A DNA stretch of 64,000 bases from Sapria himalayana. Taxonomy: Eukaryota; Streptophyta; Magnoliopsida; Malpighiales; Rafflesiaceae. Below are positions 62,724 to 64,000 of the stretch, piece after piece (position 1 is the first letter of the stretch; each line of letters starts with the position of its first letter). The DNA is taken from the NCBI GenBank assembly GCA_029783825.1, contig JAREIK010000810.1:60037-124036 (forward strand), in the 5' to 3' direction. The position numbers and the translations under genes were made by a program. The notes beneath the pieces are model-generated. The model had not been told where the DNA came from. It did not search any database and saw nothing but the letters and a program-made list of their open reading frames with translations.

Positions 62724-64000
62724 TTATATATCTATGAGTGAATATATATGTCTCTCTATTTGTTTATCGATCTATCTATCTATCTATTTGCCTATCTGTT
62801 TATCAATATTTCTAACTATTTCATTAATTATTTATTTATCTAACTATCTATCTATTTGTCTATCTATCTATATGTCTATCTAACTATCTATTTATCCATC
62901 TATCTCTCTATTATTCAATCTATCAATATGTATTTCTATGTCTATAAATCTATCTATATATTTGTCTCCCTATATGTCTGTCTATCTATCTATCTATTTG
63001 TCTATCTATTTGACTATCTATCTAATTATAAATCGGTCAATCAATCAATCTATTAATATGTCATTCTATCTATATCTATTTGTTTATATATATGTCTATA
63101 TGTTTATATATCTATATATCTATCAGGCAATTGATAAGTCTATTGAATTATCTATCTATCTATTTATCTCTATGTCTCTTTATCTCTCTATCTACAATGA
63201 GTCTATCTAAGTATCTATCTATATATCTATATATTTATCAGTTTATTTATTTATTTATCTGTCTATCTATCTTTTTATCTACTTCTATATCTATCTTTCT
63301 ATCTAATTGTATATTAATCTATATATCAATTTGTGTTTTTATCTATCTATCTATCTATATATTTGACTATCTATCTATTTATATACATATTTATCAATCT
63401 GTATAGTCTATATGTTTATCTAATTTGCTATCTATCTCTCTATCTATCTATATGTCTATATATCTATCTACCTATTTTTATGACTCACTTTTTTCTATCT
63501 TTCTATCTATATGTCTATATATATATATACATATCTCTTGATCTATCTATTAGTCTATCTATTTGTTTATCTATTTATATATCTATCTATCTATCTGTGT
63601 CTATCTATCGATTGATCATCAATCTATCTATCTACCTATCTATCATCTATCTATCAATCTTTATATCAATCTATCTATCAATCTATCTAATATCAATCTT
63701 TAAATCTACCTATCTATTAGTTTAAATATTTCTTTATCTATCTACCTATCCATCTATCAATTTATCTATTTATTTGTTTAAATATATGCCTATCATGTGT
63801 CTATCTCTCTCTCTCTATCTGTCTATCTATTTAATTGTCTATCTATTTGACTATCTATCTAACTATCTACCAATTTATTTATTTATTATCTATCTATTTA
63901 TCAATCTATCTATTTTTGAATCTCTCTATCTATTTATAAATATGTCTATCTATTTATTAATGTAACTGTATATTTATCTATCCATCTATCTAATAATCTT
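53485..64000. repeat. Degenerate (TCTA)n/(TAGA)n tetranucleotide array 3 (continues beyond window)
   Basis: At least 10.5 kb of TCTA on the plus strand, with TCAA, TCTG, TTTG, TTTA and TTTC variants. (TA)n patches lie near 55844-55870, 56220-56240, 57308-57328, 57917-57941, 59609-59632, 59767-59790, 61676-61699 and 62693-62719. Predicted proteins up to 293 residues (57453-58334) are Tyr-Leu-Ser-Ile repeats from the repeat itself. A GC-richer CTGCCTGTCTGAC island at about 54396 and CAGCCTAACTACAATCTACC at 54527 resemble, in reverse complement, the islands of array 2. Confidence 0.95.

Noticed and set aside
13000..64000. CRISPR array or centromeric satellite
   Set aside because: The repeats are 4-base and degenerate without unique spacers, and there is no 150-180 base monomer typical of plant centromeres. 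The rest of the content is plant nuclear.

Overview
The window looks like AT-rich, transposon-dominated nuclear DNA of a flowering plant with a large genome. The gene fragments are plant or general eukaryotic (ARF GTPase, snRNP SmF, DNA topoisomerase II, a plant-mobile-domain gene). The mobile elements are plant types: CACTA/En-Spm with TNP2- and TNPA-like proteins, and hAT with a BED finger. I cannot name the species. I see no intact host gene; every recognisable coding region is broken by stops, frameshifts or deletions.

Layout, left to right. 1-12984 is the 3' part of CACTA copy A (plus orientation). It holds an AT array, the end of a TNPA-like gene, a captured four-exon SmF gene whose second intron carries a TIR element, and a 3' subterminal region split by a 3.5 kb hAT element (9375-12870). 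12991-15310 is a degenerate (TCTA)n array. 15311-17724 is the 3' part of a minus-oriented CACTA copy (C) carrying a topoisomerase II fragment. 17725-34298 is CACTA copy B, minus-oriented, with both termini visible and AAA on each side. It contains TNPA-like and TNP2-like pseudogenes, a polypurine tract, a higher-order AT array holding a processed ARF retrocopy with a perfect 15-bp target duplication, and 50-bp subterminal repeats. 34302-39753 is copy D, the 5' part of a minus-oriented CACTA. C and D are probably one element split by B. 39755-49420 is a (TAGA)n array. 49421-53480 is segment E, with a plant-mobile-domain (MAIN-like) pseudogene and a CACTA 5' terminus. 53485-64000 is another (TCTA)n array that runs off the window.

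The main observations are: (1) three tetranucleotide arrays, about 22 kb in total, that start within a few bases of CACTA termini and switch strand across each intervening CACTA-bearing segment; (2) repeated capture of host genes by one CACTA family, including SmF shared by two copies; (3) a nested insertion history (CACTA in CACTA, hAT in CACTA, TIR element in a captured intron, retrocopy in a CACTA-internal array). No new protein system or immunity locus is visible.
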